Source of the DNA: Paenibacillus taihuensis
Lineage (GTDB): Bacteria; Bacillota; Bacilli; Paenibacillales; Paenibacillaceae
Direction of reading: 5' to 3'
Length of the DNA: 64,000 nt
Assembly (NCBI RefSeq): GCF_003386535.1
Contig: NZ_QTTN01000013.1
Span: forward strand, 83,267-147,266
Within the stretch, counting starts at the first letter, position 1. Every line of letters begins with the position of its first letter. A model generated the notes under the pieces. That model did no database searches. It was not told where the DNA came from and saw only the letters and a program-made list of their open reading frames with translations. Below are positions 35,794 through 44,109 of this stretch, one piece after another. The position numbers and the translations under genes were made by a program.

Positions 35794-37089
35794 TTACCCT
35801 GCCTGCTCCGACTCGACTCCGCTCCGTTCCTCTCGCAGCACGAGCGGCCCAATCGTTAACGCCAGCACGAGCAGCGCCGCACCGACGAATAGCGAGATCC
35901 CATAGCTTTGCAGCCAATATGGGCTGTCCTCGATCTGTTTGTAGATCCATCCGCCAAGCAGCGGACCTACAAACCCAGTCGCACCGGTCAGTGCCGCGAA
36001 TAGCGCCACATACATCGGACGGTCTGACTTCGGCGTATCCCCGATAATAAAATTAAACACGAGCAAGTTGTATCCGCCAAGGCCGAAGCCGAGCACGATA
36101 TTCACAAGCACCAGAACGAGTATAACCGGGATAATCTCGATGCCAGCCCACAGCACACACGAAGAAGCGATGATCGGCAGCGCCCAGAGCAGCAGCGTCC
36201 GCGCATCATACTTCGTATTGAGGTTCCCCCAATAGTAGTAGCTGAACATCGTCACAACCATCTGCACCGTCGTAATGAGCGTAATCATCCATTTACTAAT
36301 GTGCAGTGTTTCCAGCATCACGTAGGAAAATAACGGGATCGCGATATTTTGCAGCAAAATGTACAGGGCGATGAACAGCGTCGCCTTCATGAATCCCCGA
36401 TCCTTGAGCGGCTTCAAGAACAGCGCGGCAGAGCTCGACGCCTCCGACTTCTGAAAAGGAGGGTTCGGATAGCGCCACAGCTCCATCCCGTTCCAGATCG
36501 TGCAAACCGCGCTAATCGCGTACAGGATAATGAAGCCGGTCTGATCATTCAGCTGCTCCAGGATTTGACCGCCGACAAGCAAAACGATACTGCCGACCGC
36601 CCAGTGAATCGTGTTGCGAATGCCGAAATATCGCCCCCGCACTTGCGGCGGCACCATGTCTGCGACAAGCGATGTCCAGAAGACGCTGCTCGCCGAAGCG
36701 GAGAGAAACGACATGAGGAACAGTCCGATAAAGACGCCCACGCGAAGATGCTCAGGTACAAGAAAAGGAATCAATCCGGTTGCCACCCAGAACGTCCGAT
36801 GGAGTACACCGAAGATCGTGAGCAGCAGCCGTCGGTTCGTAAATTTCTGCATGTAGAAAGCTGCAACGAGCTGCACCAGATTTGCCAGCGCAGGAATAGC
36901 CATAACCAGCCCGACGTCCGAAGCCGTCCCGCCTAGATACACAATGTAGATGGTCAGAATCGGACCGCCAAGCAGGTTGGCGATAATGACCGCCGGAATG
37001 CCTTCTATGATGGAAGTAAGCAGCCCCCGGCGCTGCTCGGACAACTCTTTCCGCTTAAAAACCGAGATGATGTGATTCCAAAATGACAT
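35794..37089 (-). CDS. Major facilitator superfamily transporter
   Basis: A membrane transporter of about 431 residues with 12 predicted segments. The loop PPQVRGRYFGIRNT between early segments resembles MFS motif A, and the long SF/LL-rich helices are typical of a drug/sugar permease. The frame extends to 37227 over the aminopeptidase gene end, but the ATG at 37089 (MSFWNHIISVFKRKELSEQRR) with GGAGGAG 10 bp upstream is the credible start. The substrate is unknown. It follows the aminopeptidase gene by 71 bp containing a GCCAA tandem repeat. Confidence 0.82.
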   Translation of the reverse strand: MSFWNHIISVFKRKELSEQRRGLLTSIIEGIPAVIIANLLGGPILTIYIVYLGGTASDVGLVMAIPALANLVQLVAAFYMQKFTNRRLLLTIFGVLHRTFWVATGLIPFLVPEHLRVGVFIGLFLMSFLSASASSVFWTSLVADMVPPQVRGRYFGIRNTIHWAVGSIVLLVGGQILEQLNDQTGFIILYAISAVCTIWNGMELWRYPNPPFQKSEASSSAALFLKPLKDRGFMKATLFIALYILLQNIAIPLFSYVMLETLHISKWMITLITTVQMVVTMFSYYYWGNLNTKYDARTLLLWALPIIASSCVLWAGIEIIPVILVLVLVNIVLGFGLGGYNLLVFNFIIGDTPKSDRPMYVALFAALTGATGFVGPLLGGWIYKQIEDSPYWLQSYGISLFVGAALLVLALTIGPLVLREERSGVESEQAG

Positions 37090-37130
37090 GAACACGAACT
37101 CCTCCGCCCCGTTACTCTTGATGTCCTTCA

Positions 37131-37150
37131 GCCAAGCCAAGCCAAGCCAA
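37131..37150. repeat. GCCAA tandem repeat (four units)
   Basis: Four perfect 5-bp units lie between the aminopeptidase stop and the MFS start, followed by a partial unit. Its position in the short intergenic gap makes unit-number variation possible. Confidence 0.5.
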
Positions 37151-37160
37151 GCACAAGCAA

Positions 37161-38809
37161 CTAACCTTGCGTGAACAATTCCCCCAGCGTACGGACCATA
37201 ACGCCCGTAGCGCCTTTCACTTCCCATACCTTATCCCGCTCCAGCCAAGCGGTCCCGGCAATATCGAGGTGGACCCACGGCTTATCTTCCGTGAATGCCC
37301 CGATGAACAACCCGGCAATGCTCGCCGCGCCGTAACGGCTTCCCCCGTTCTTCATGTCCGCAGCGTCACAGTCAAGCTGCCTGCGGAACTCGGGGAATGC
37401 CGGCAGCTGCCAGATCCGCTCGCCAGCCAGCTTCGAAGCGGCGACGACCTGCTCATGCAGTTGATCATCGTTCGTCACCGAGCCTGTAGCGACATCGCCG
37501 AGCGCGACCAGCACCGCGCCTGTCAGCGTCGCGACGTCGATCAGCTTCGTCGCGCCGCGGCGGATCGCGGTCGTGAGGCCGTCGGCCAGCACAAGCCGGC
37601 CTTCCGCATCGGTGTTCACAATCTCAACGGTCGTGCCGTTCATCATCGTCAGCACGTCGCCAGGCTTGAATGCCCGATCCGACGGCATATTCTCCGCGGT
37701 CGGAATAACGATAACCGCATTGATGGCTGGACGAAGCTCGCCGAGAATGCGCACGACGCCAAGCACCGAAGCCGCGCCGCCCATGTCCGAGATCATCTCC
37801 TCCATGCCTAGCTTCGGCTTTATGCAGATGCCGCCGGTATCGAACGTAATGCCTTTTCCAATTAAGCCCCACTTGTCTACCTTGCCTGGTGCGCCTTCAT
37901 AATGAATAACGACCATTCGCGGCGGATTGATGCTGCCTTGACCAACGCCGAGCAGCCCGCCCATGCCTTCTTCCGCCGCAGCAATCTCGTCGAAAATCTC
38001 ATAGTCGAGATTATACTTCTGCGCCAGCTTCTCCGCTTCCTCCGCCAGCGCCTGCGGCGTCAGCTTATTGCCCGGCAGATTCGTAACATCCCGCGCATAG
38101 ATAACGGACTCCGCGAACACAACGCCGCGCTGAATGCCGGCTGTCCACTGCGCAGCAGCTGCTCCCGCGTCCTGCGGCGGCTGAGCCGGCGTGAAAGTGA
38201 CCGTCTCCACGCTAGATTTTCTCTTCGCCTCCGCATCCGCCTTCTTCGCCGTCTTGCGCACGAATAAGCCCAGCGCGTATCCTTCCGTCATCGCCTGCGC
38301 CGAACTACTAACGCCGCTGCCCCCACCTCCGATTACCGCTGCTGGAATCAGCTGCTTCACCGCCGCTGCCTTCAGGCGCGCGACCGCTTTCGCCGCAACT
38401 GCCGCCGCGCTGCTGGAATCAGCTGCTTCACCGCCGCTGCCTTCAGGCGCGCGACCGCTTTCGCCGCAACTGCCGCCGCATCGCGCAAGCTGTCCGTCGT
38501 CAATCGGTCCTTCGCCGGGATGCCGACGAAGAGGACATGCGACTCCGGCAGCAGCCCAAGCGTCGGAAGCGCGAGCGTTTCCTTCGGCTCGCTCTTGAAC
38601 AGCTCCTTCGCGGCATGCTGCCGCAGCGCTTCGTCCAACTGCGGATGCACCCATCCGCTCCCAGCCGCCGACGGCTGCTTCAGCTCCTCCTTCGTTACGA
38701 ATACAACCATAACATCCACCGCACTACTCTCACCAGCCGTACCAGCCGCACCACTCGCGCCGCCTGCAGCAGCACCGTCATCATATATAAATTGGACACT
38801 CATTATCAC
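37161..38809 (-). pseudogene. pepA: Leucyl aminopeptidase (M17) broken by a 71-bp tandem duplication
   Basis: The N-terminal part (MSVQFIYDD ... ESHVLFVGIPAKDRLTTDSL) reads in one frame from 38809 and the catalytic part in another to 37161. The catalytic part is complete: GLIGKGITFDTGG, the VNTDAEGRLVLADGL metal-binding motif and the final TGVMVRTLGELF, matching M17 zinc/manganese aminopeptidases. A perfect 71-bp duplication (38338-38408 and 38409-38479) causes the frame change. Deleting one unit restores an open frame of 525 residues. The ancestral enzyme would trim N-terminal residues from cytoplasmic peptides. In this assembly no full-length product can be made. Confidence 0.85.
38338..38479. 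repeat. Perfect 71-bp tandem duplication inside pepA
   Basis: Two identical units, 38338-38408 and 38409-38479, abut directly. Because 71 is not a multiple of three, the duplication shifts the reading frame of the aminopeptidase gene. Confidence 0.9.
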
Positions 38810-38945
38810 ATTCGCTCCTTCTTCTCCATCATCTACGAATTCCAGCTTGTTGACAACACAAAAAAACCGGGTTTCCCCGATTTATTCGCTTGGCCCTACT
38901 TAGTCCAATCTCTCATGAACTGATGTTATACCCGATTCTAATCGT

Positions 38946-40328
38946 TTACTCTGCTAATGGCAAATAGATATTAAACTCCGTGCCTTCGCCCGGATTGCTC
39001 GAAACTCGAATCTTGCCGCCGTGATTGCGGACGATTCGGTAACTGACCGACAGGCCTAGTCCGGTGCCCGACGCCTTCGTCGTGAAGAACGGATCGAACA
39101 GCTTCGACTTCGTCGTCGTATCCATCCCTTTGCCGTTATCCCGGATCGTAATCTCGGCATCGTGTCCGTCGCGTCGCGTAACGATGTCGATTCGCCCGCT
39201 CCGTTCCGTCTCCAGCTCGCCGATAGCATCAATCGCATTACGAATAATATTCAAGATAACCTGCTTCACCTGCTTCACGTCGATCGAGATCGCCAGCTCC
39301 TCATCATACGTCTCCAGATGAATCTGGCAGCCTTTGAGCAGCGCTTCGCTATCGGAGAGCAGGATCACTTCTTTCAGAAGCGAATTGATCGGCACCTTCT
39401 GCTTCATCGGTGCCGAAGGCTTCGACGAGTTAAGGAATTCATAGATAATATCGTTGGCGCGGTCAATTTCTGTGAGGATAATGCGGGAATATTCTTCTTT
39501 GCCCAGCTGTGCGAGATGAGGCTTCAGCAGCTGGATAAAGCCGCGAATCGAGGTAAGCGGATTGCGGATTTCATGCGCGATCGATGCCGCGATCTTCCCG
39601 AGCATCGCCAGCTTATCGTTCTGATAAGCGGACTGCTCGATCTGCTTATACTCCGTCACGTCCTTCACGCTGATCAGGTAATCGCCATCCAGCTGATCCC
39701 CGTAAGTGACCGTAACAAGCAGGAACCGGCCGTTCACATCCTGGAACTCCAGGTAGCGGCTGCGGCGCAAATACATTTCCTTGAACACGCGCAAAATAAT
39801 CCGTTTCGTGCTGCGGTTCAGCTGACTATGCGACATCATATCGATAATATTGCAGCCAATGAGCGTCTTGCGCGGAATGTCGAGCAGCTTGGCCATTTGC
39901 ACATTGACGAATGACAGTATGCCATCGCTGTCGAAGATCGCGATACCGCTGTCCATGTGCTGCAGCACATTCTCATACTTATTTTTGACCATGCGAAAAG
40001 AGCGGTGCGAACTGAGAAGCATATCGCGCATCTCGCTAAACCGCTGCTCGGGCGTCTGTTCGGGCTGAAGCCGGAAACGGAATGCCACCATGAGCTCAAT
40101 GAGAAAAATAAACGAACGGCTGTATAAGCCAAGCGCTTCGTCCGAATCCACATTGGCCACGAGCTTCTGCATCGATTCTTCGTGAATCGCGATGATGTCT
40201 TCCGGGTGTATATCATGGAGCAGTTTGCCGATTTCAGTCGCCTCGAACAGCGAGGCTTCGCTTCCGCTTCTCATATATTCAGCGAGCGCTGGGAAGTAGC
40301 GTTTTCGAATGGCTTGCATGGCCTGCAT
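38946..40328 (-). CDS. Histidine kinase with RsbU_N-like sensor domain and PAS domain
   Basis: A 460-residue soluble kinase. Residues about 1-85 (IRKRYFPALAEYMRS ... LFEATEIGKLLHDIHPEDII ... IHEESMQKL ... FLIELMVAF) closely resemble the RsbT-binding N-terminal domain of RsbU. A PAS domain follows at about 120-235 (VLQHMDSGIAIFDSDGILSFV). The HisKA box is AHEIRNPLTSIRGFIQLL and the ATPase domain carries NIIRNAIDAIG, DNGKGMD and GTGLGLSV. It has no membrane segment, so it should sense an internal signal and feed a phosphorelay. It starts 3 bp after the RsbT-like gene, a strong hint that the two proteins interact. GGAGAGGAG precedes the ATG. No response regulator is adjacent. Confidence 0.87.
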   Translation of the reverse strand: MQAMQAIRKRYFPALAEYMRSGSEASLFEATEIGKLLHDIHPEDIIAIHEESMQKLVANVDSDEALGLYSRSFIFLIELMVAFRFRLQPEQTPEQRFSEMRDMLLSSHRSFRMVKNKYENVLQHMDSGIAIFDSDGILSFVNVQMAKLLDIPRKTLIGCNIIDMMSHSQLNRSTKRIILRVFKEMYLRRSRYLEFQDVNGRFLLVTVTYGDQLDGDYLISVKDVTEYKQIEQSAYQNDKLAMLGKIAASIAHEIRNPLTSIRGFIQLLKPHLAQLGKEEYSRIILTEIDRANDIIYEFLNSSKPSAPMKQKVPINSLLKEVILLSDSEALLKGCQIHLETYDEELAISIDVKQVKQVILNIIRNAIDAIGELETERSGRIDIVTRRDGHDAEITIRDNGKGMDTTTKSKLFDPFFTTKASGTGLGLSVSYRIVRNHGGKIRVSSNPGEGTEFNIYLPLAE

Positions 40329-40331
40329 GTG

Positions 40332-40739
40332 TTACTCCTCTCCTGCCGCGCAGTTCGGTGAGCTGTAGCGTACCTCCGATACTTCCGAATGAGTCCACTT
40401 CCGGAACGTAATCATCGTTCCGCGAAGCTGGTCATGAGTGAGTTCCAAGTCGGCAGCTAGCTTGTCGATCCATTGCTGCTGAATTCGACTCGGCCCACGA
40501 AAGTGATCGAATAATCTGACTTCAATGCCGCTGGCTTGTTCGCCTTTACAGTAACAAAGCTGTCGAATGGTCATATGACCCTTCTCTGCGAAGGATATGA
40601 GCTTGAGAGCTAGTTCGGAAATTGTGTATGCAATGATCGTCTGATCAACAAGACTAAAGCCGACTGATTTCGCGATATCCCGGCCTCTTTCCCGGGCATG
40701 GATAACGTCTGACTTCTCCCGAATATGCATCATTTCCAC
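40332..40739 (-). CDS. RsbT-like switch protein with degenerate ATP-binding motifs
   Basis: A protein of about 135 residues related to the RsbT/HATPase_c_2 kinases of the stressosome (HARERGRDIAKSVGFSLVDQ, YTISELALKLISFAEKG). In RsbT the N box has an Asn and the lid has DxGxG. Here they read ELALKL and DHFRGPS, and no G2-type GxGLP follows. This suggests loss of kinase activity while the binding surface is kept. The frame extends to 40829, but GTG 40739, preceded by GGAGGAGAG at 8 bp, gives the RsbT-like length. It is directly upstream of the kinase with an RsbU_N-like domain, the known type of RsbT partner. Confidence 0.75.
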   Translation of the reverse strand: MEMMHIREKSDVIHARERGRDIAKSVGFSLVDQTIIAYTISELALKLISFAEKGHMTIRQLCYCKGEQASGIEVRLFDHFRGPSRIQQQWIDKLAADLELTHDQLRGTMITFRKWTHSEVSEVRYSSPNCAAGEE

Positions 40740-40881
40740 GTTCAATTCTCTCCTCCACCCTCTTAATGCCTTGTAAATGCAGGTGCCGAGTCTGAGATCG
40801 CTTACAATCATCATAGAGATAGCACCCAATTTCTGTCAACCGAAGATACTGTCGAATGGACTCGATTGATGAATGGGGCGA

Positions 40882-40909
40882 AAGGCGCGGGCAATTATGC
40901 CTGCGCCTT
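40882..40909 (-). terminator. Hairpin after rsgI
   Basis: AAGGCGCGGGCA pairs with TGCCTGCGCCTT (one wobble) around a 4-base loop, 14 bp beyond the rsgI stop. There is no U run, so read-through into the RsbT-like gene is likely. Confidence 0.5.
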
Positions 40910-40922
40910 CCTCGGGGTCCCA

Positions 40923-42554
40923 TTAGCCGCGTCCCTTGCGGCTGTCGTCTTGCTGTCCCCGTCCACTGCTATGATTGCGATCTTCATTGTCGTCGCGGCT
41001 GCTCTGACCGTTGCCTTTGTCATCCTTGCCGTTTCTACCATTGTCCTTATCATCGCTCTTCCCGTTGCCGTTATCCTTACCATCACGGTCATCGGTCTTG
41101 CCCTGCGTTTGGCTCTGCTGCTTGCCGCCTTTGTCGCTTCCTTTGCTTCCGCCGCTAGCGCTGCCGCTCTCCACTTGTCCGTTATTCCAGTTCTGTCCAT
41201 TATTTTTACCCCAACCGGACGGTATTGAATCATGTCCTTGAACGCCGCTAGGGCGACCATAGGAAGTGTTTTTCGCATCTTCCTGGCCGCCTTGCTGCCC
41301 ACTATGCTGTTTATCCTGCTTCTTACCGTTGCCGTTATCGTCATTACCGCCGCGATGATCATTATCTCGACCTAAAGAATGAGCTCCGGAAGACGACGTC
41401 TTGCCGCCATCTCCCTTCTTATCCTCATTTTTCTTATCGTTATCGCGCCAGTCGCCGCCGCTCTGACTGCTGCAACAGCCTTTGCCGGGCTTATTGTCAT
41501 TGCCTTTGCCTCTATTCGCAGCTTTCTCGATCTCATGCTTCAGGCGCTTCTCTTGCTCCTTCTTCACAAGCTCCTTCAACTGCTCCTTCTGCGCTTCACG
41601 AAGCTTCTCTAGCTTCTCTTGCTTCGCCTTCGCATCTGCTCCGGTTGCAACGGAGGAAGCTCCAGGCTCGCTCGAACCAGGCTTGTCATCCTTCCCGGTT
41701 GACTTCGGCTGATCCTTCACGCTCTGATCGTCGCCAGCTTTCGCCGTCGTCTTCGCAGCGTCCGTCTTCTTCGGCGGAGTATCGTCGTTCACGACTGCCG
41801 CCACGCCGCCCATCGGCTTCGCCGCTTGATGAATCGATTCCGTCTTCAGCTGGTGAAGCGAAATATCGTAGCCTTTCTTCTTCGCGATCAGATAGAAAGC
41901 CATTTTACCTGCCGACAAGCCGTCATTCTTCGCCTCGTCTCTCACTTCAACCGGCGCGGAAAGCGTCGTTACGGCAACCTGCAAGCTGCGGCCTTTATCC
42001 GTCTTCTCCAGCGACTTATGAACGGCTTCGTCCATATGCGACGTGACATTCAATTCGTAGTCTGGCGCCTGATCCTTGCCGACGAGTACGCTCGTAATGA
42101 TGACATCGCCTTCGCCGCTGTTCAAATACGGTCCAGCGCTGATGCGATCCATAATCGCCTCGGTCACTTCCGCAAGCGGGAGGCCTTTGTACTCCAGGCC
42201 TTTCGTTACATCGGCGCCGTCATCATTGATGGCCCGAAGCTCGACGACCTTCTCATCCTTCGTCACCCCAAGCTCAATGCTCGGATTGACGTCCATCGTC
42301 ATATAAGCAACGATCGGATGATTATTGGACCAAAAGTTGACAAGGAACGGTACGAAGAGGAGGAGCAGAATGGCCGCGGCACCTGCGCTAGCACTGTAGA
42401 GCTTTCGCGGATTCTGCAATCGCCGCTGCTCCGTGAAGTTAAACTCCTCGCCGATCTGCGGCTTTCGACTCGTTCTTACTTTGCGAAACTGTCCATCCGG
42501 CATTAATACGACGACAAATTTCGCGCCTGTTTCCATAACAATACCACGACTCAT
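40923..42554 (-). CDS. rsgI: Anti-sigma-I factor RsgI with long disordered tail
   Basis: The product has 543 residues. A cytoplasmic RsgI_N domain (about 1-50, GIVMETGAKFVVVLMPDGQF) binds SigI. One membrane segment (about 54-76) is followed by the extracytoplasmic domain starting AYMTMDVNPSIELGVTKDEKV, the well-conserved RsgI beta region. From about 250 the chain becomes low complexity, with a Lys/Glu coiled coil (309-347) and a 190-residue Gly/Asp/Asn/Lys/Ser-rich tail containing a CCSS motif. RsgI in Bacillus holds SigI until a signal triggers proteolysis. The gene overlaps the sigI stop by 4 bp (ATGA) and has GGGGTGAG upstream. Confidence 0.87.
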   Translation of the reverse strand: MSRGIVMETGAKFVVVLMPDGQFRKVRTSRKPQIGEEFNFTEQRRLQNPRKLYSASAGAAAILLLLFVPFLVNFWSNNHPIVAYMTMDVNPSIELGVTKDEKVVELRAINDDGADVTKGLEYKGLPLAEVTEAIMDRISAGPYLNSGEGDVIITSVLVGKDQAPDYELNVTSHMDEAVHKSLEKTDKGRSLQVAVTTLSAPVEVRDEAKNDGLSAGKMAFYLIAKKKGYDISLHQLKTESIHQAAKPMGGVAAVVNDDTPPKKTDAAKTTAKAGDDQSVKDQPKSTGKDDKPGSSEPGASSVATGADAKAKQEKLEKLREAQKEQLKELVKKEQEKRLKHEIEKAANRGKGNDNKPGKGCCSSQSGGDWRDNDKKNEDKKGDGGKTSSSGAHSLGRDNDHRGGNDDNGNGKKQDKQHSGQQGGQEDAKNTSYGRPSGVQGHDSIPSGWGKNNGQNWNNGQVESGSASGGSKGSDKGGKQQSQTQGKTDDRDGKDNGNGKSDDKDNGRNGKDDKGNGQSSRDDNEDRNHSSGRGQQDDSRKGRG

Positions 42555-43372
42555 GCTCTCACCCCCCTTGCTTCAGCCTCTTCTGGCAGTGCATGATCTT
42601 GCGGTTCTATGTATTGCTGCAAATGCGGGAAATCACCATTATGTAGAAGCGCGAGTGCAATAATATACTTCCGATTGCGCTCGATCGTCTTCCTGGACAC
42701 ACTGGCCATCTCGCACAGCTCCTTGATCGGCAGCTTCTGTTTCTGCTCCAGCACCTCATACAACTCAGGTTCGTTTGCGAGCAGACGGCTAATCGATATG
42801 AGCAGCAGCCTAGAATCCGTATGTTTAGGCGATAGATCGGACAGCTCCATGAAGGAGATGCCGAATTCCTTCAGCCTTGCATCGTATTCAGCGATTTCCA
42901 TGCGGCGCGCTTCGGCTTCCTGTGAGATCGAATAGCGATATAACGCTTCTTTCGTCTCAATCGGATTGACCGTCATTTCCTCTTCGTCATCTTGATCGAA
43001 AGCGCTGTATGGAACTGTCCCCTGATGCCTTTGCTCTTTTCGGACATAGTCAATAAGCCTGCGCCGAATGACCGTTTCGGCAAAGCCGAGGAACGATTTT
43101 CCTGCCTGACCTTTGAATTGCTCGATCGCTTCGTCGAATGCGACAAGTGCAATGCTGAACTCGTCTGCCTGCTCCGGATCGATATACCTTTTGCAAAATC
43201 GGCTCGTCACCTTCGCGATATACGGTTTGTATGCCGCGATAAAATCACTGCGCGAAGCTTCTCCGCGTCTGATCTGCTCCACAACTTCTTCAGGAGCTAT
43301 GTGATGGTCTTCAGTGACTGCCGATTTCTCATGCTTGCCGCCGAAAATTCGTTTGAACAGTACCAGTAGCAA
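42551..43372 (-). CDS. sigI: RNA polymerase sigma factor SigI
   Basis: A sigma factor of about 273 residues. Region 2 is SDFIAAYKPYIAKVTSRF ... EFSIALVAFDEAIEQFKG ... FAETVIRRRLIDYVRKEQRH, and the C-terminal recognition part carries LPIKELCEMASVSRKTIERNRKYIIALAL. It is paired with its membrane anti-sigma factor gene downstream, the usual sigI-rsgI order. SigI directs heat- and cell-wall-stress genes in Bacillus. The open frame starts at 43474, but the TTG at 43372 (preceded by GAGGTGG at 5 bp) gives the family-like start. A SigI-type promoter lies just upstream. Confidence 0.88.
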   Translation of the reverse strand: MLLVLFKRIFGGKHEKSAVTEDHHIAPEEVVEQIRRGEASRSDFIAAYKPYIAKVTSRFCKRYIDPEQADEFSIALVAFDEAIEQFKGQAGKSFLGFAETVIRRRLIDYVRKEQRHQGTVPYSAFDQDDEEEMTVNPIETKEALYRYSISQEAEARRMEIAEYDARLKEFGISFMELSDLSPKHTDSRLLLISISRLLANEPELYEVLEQKQKLPIKELCEMASVSRKTIERNRKYIIALALLHNGDFPHLQQYIEPQDHALPEEAEARGVRA

Positions 43373-43396
43373 CCGCTCCACCTCACATTTACATTT

Positions 43397-43425
43397 TTCG
43401 TGTTGTCTTATTGGATTGAGGGGGT
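43397..43425 (-). promoter_or_regulatory. Candidate autoregulated SigI promoter
   Basis: On the minus strand ACCCCC (43420-43425) is followed 19 bp later by CGAA (43397-43400), close to the ACCCCC/CGAA elements reported for SigI-controlled promoters. Transcription would start just before the sigI TTG. Confidence 0.5.
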
Positions 43426-43434
43426 AAACCGAAT

Positions 43435-43470
43435 AAAGTTTCACTGCTAAGTAGTGGAAACTTTTTTTTT
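43435..43470 (+). terminator. Plus-strand terminator-like hairpin upstream of sigI
   Basis: AAAGTTTCACT pairs with AGTGGAAACTTT (one bulge), followed by a run of T to 43470 on the plus strand. No plus-strand gene precedes it. It could end an antisense transcript across sigI, or affect the sigI leader. Confidence 0.4.
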
Positions 43471-43487
43471 GCAATACGAACCAATAA

Positions 43488-43510
43488 AAAAGCCTCCTTC
43501 ATCAGGAGGC
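43488..43510 (-). terminator. Terminator of the zinc-ribbon-like gene
   Basis: GCCTCCT pairs with AGGAGGC around TCATC, followed on the minus strand by TTTTTTATT, 12 bp beyond the stop at 43522. Confidence 0.8.
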
Positions 43511-43521
43511 AGTTACTTTCA

Positions 43522-43947
43522 TTAACAATACCCTTCAGAGGTTCTTCGCTGCAGCAGCTTATTGCGCCTTTGGTTCAATACGCTGAGCCTGCGCTTCAAG
43601 TCTTGCTCCCAGCTCTCATCGCTGATTTGTTTCGCAAAACAAAGCAGGTCGAGCGCCATATCTATTTGATTCGTCACGACTTCCATTGGATCTTCATTCT
43701 CATTATTGACGCAGTTCTCGAATAGCTCTTGTTCTTCCTGCTCGACATACTCGATGAAGTCGACCTCGGATGCGCCGTCGCCATGGGCGTATTCGGCCAA
43801 AATTTCGTATTCATTCTCAATCATGTGATGAATTTCAACGCGATGGCAAACGGGGCAAAACAGAATAGGAACATTATGAATATGCGTGCGAAAATGTTTT
43901 AGCGTACCATTCGTGCCGATCATACTAGCTCCACAGCAAAAGCTCAT
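43522..43947 (-). CDS. Conserved-looking small Cys-rich protein, function unknown
   Basis: A protein of about 141 residues starting MSFCCGASMIGTNGTLKHF, with a CC pair and a CPVC motif (FCPVCHRVEIHH) that together resemble a zinc ribbon. The middle is acidic (EEQELFENCVNNENEDP) and the C terminus is a basic helix. The open frame begins at 43980. The ATG at 43947 has AAGGAGG 9 bp upstream and gives the compact Cys-rich start. It is a stand-alone gene between sigI and leuB with its own strong terminator. I do not recognise the family. Confidence 0.65.
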   Translation of the reverse strand: MSFCCGASMIGTNGTLKHFRTHIHNVPILFCPVCHRVEIHHMIENEYEILAEYAHGDGASEVDFIEYVEQEEQELFENCVNNENEDPMEVVTNQIDMALDLLCFAKQISDESWEQDLKRRLSVLNQRRNKLLQRRTSEGYC

Positions 43948-44063
43948 GCCTGTCTCCCTCCTTAGTGCATTACCCACCATCTAAGCATCCGAAACTTTGT
44001 ATAACTTATTCGCGCTTTCAAATCAAAATTCCTGCTTCCCGTTCCTTCCAGTGTATAGAAAAA

Positions 44064-44087
44064 CCCGGAGCTTGTAACGGCTCCGGG
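44064..44087 (-). terminator. Terminator of leuB
   Basis: CCCGGAGC pairs with GCTCCGGG around an 8-base loop, followed on the minus strand by TTTTTCTATAC, 22 bp after the leuB stop. Confidence 0.8.
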
Positions 44088-44109
44088 ACAAAATGGACAA
44101 TTAATATAA

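Noticed and set aside
36349..36936. Long plus-strand frame opposite the MFS gene
   Set aside because: It is antisense to a clear transporter, with no ribosome-binding site and an arginine-rich composition typical of shadow frames.
40923..43372. Idea that the cluster is a canonical SigB/Rsb stressosome operon
   Set aside because: No RsbR, RsbS, RsbU phosphatase, RsbV, RsbW or SigB is present; only an RsbT-like protein and an RsbU_N-like domain occur.
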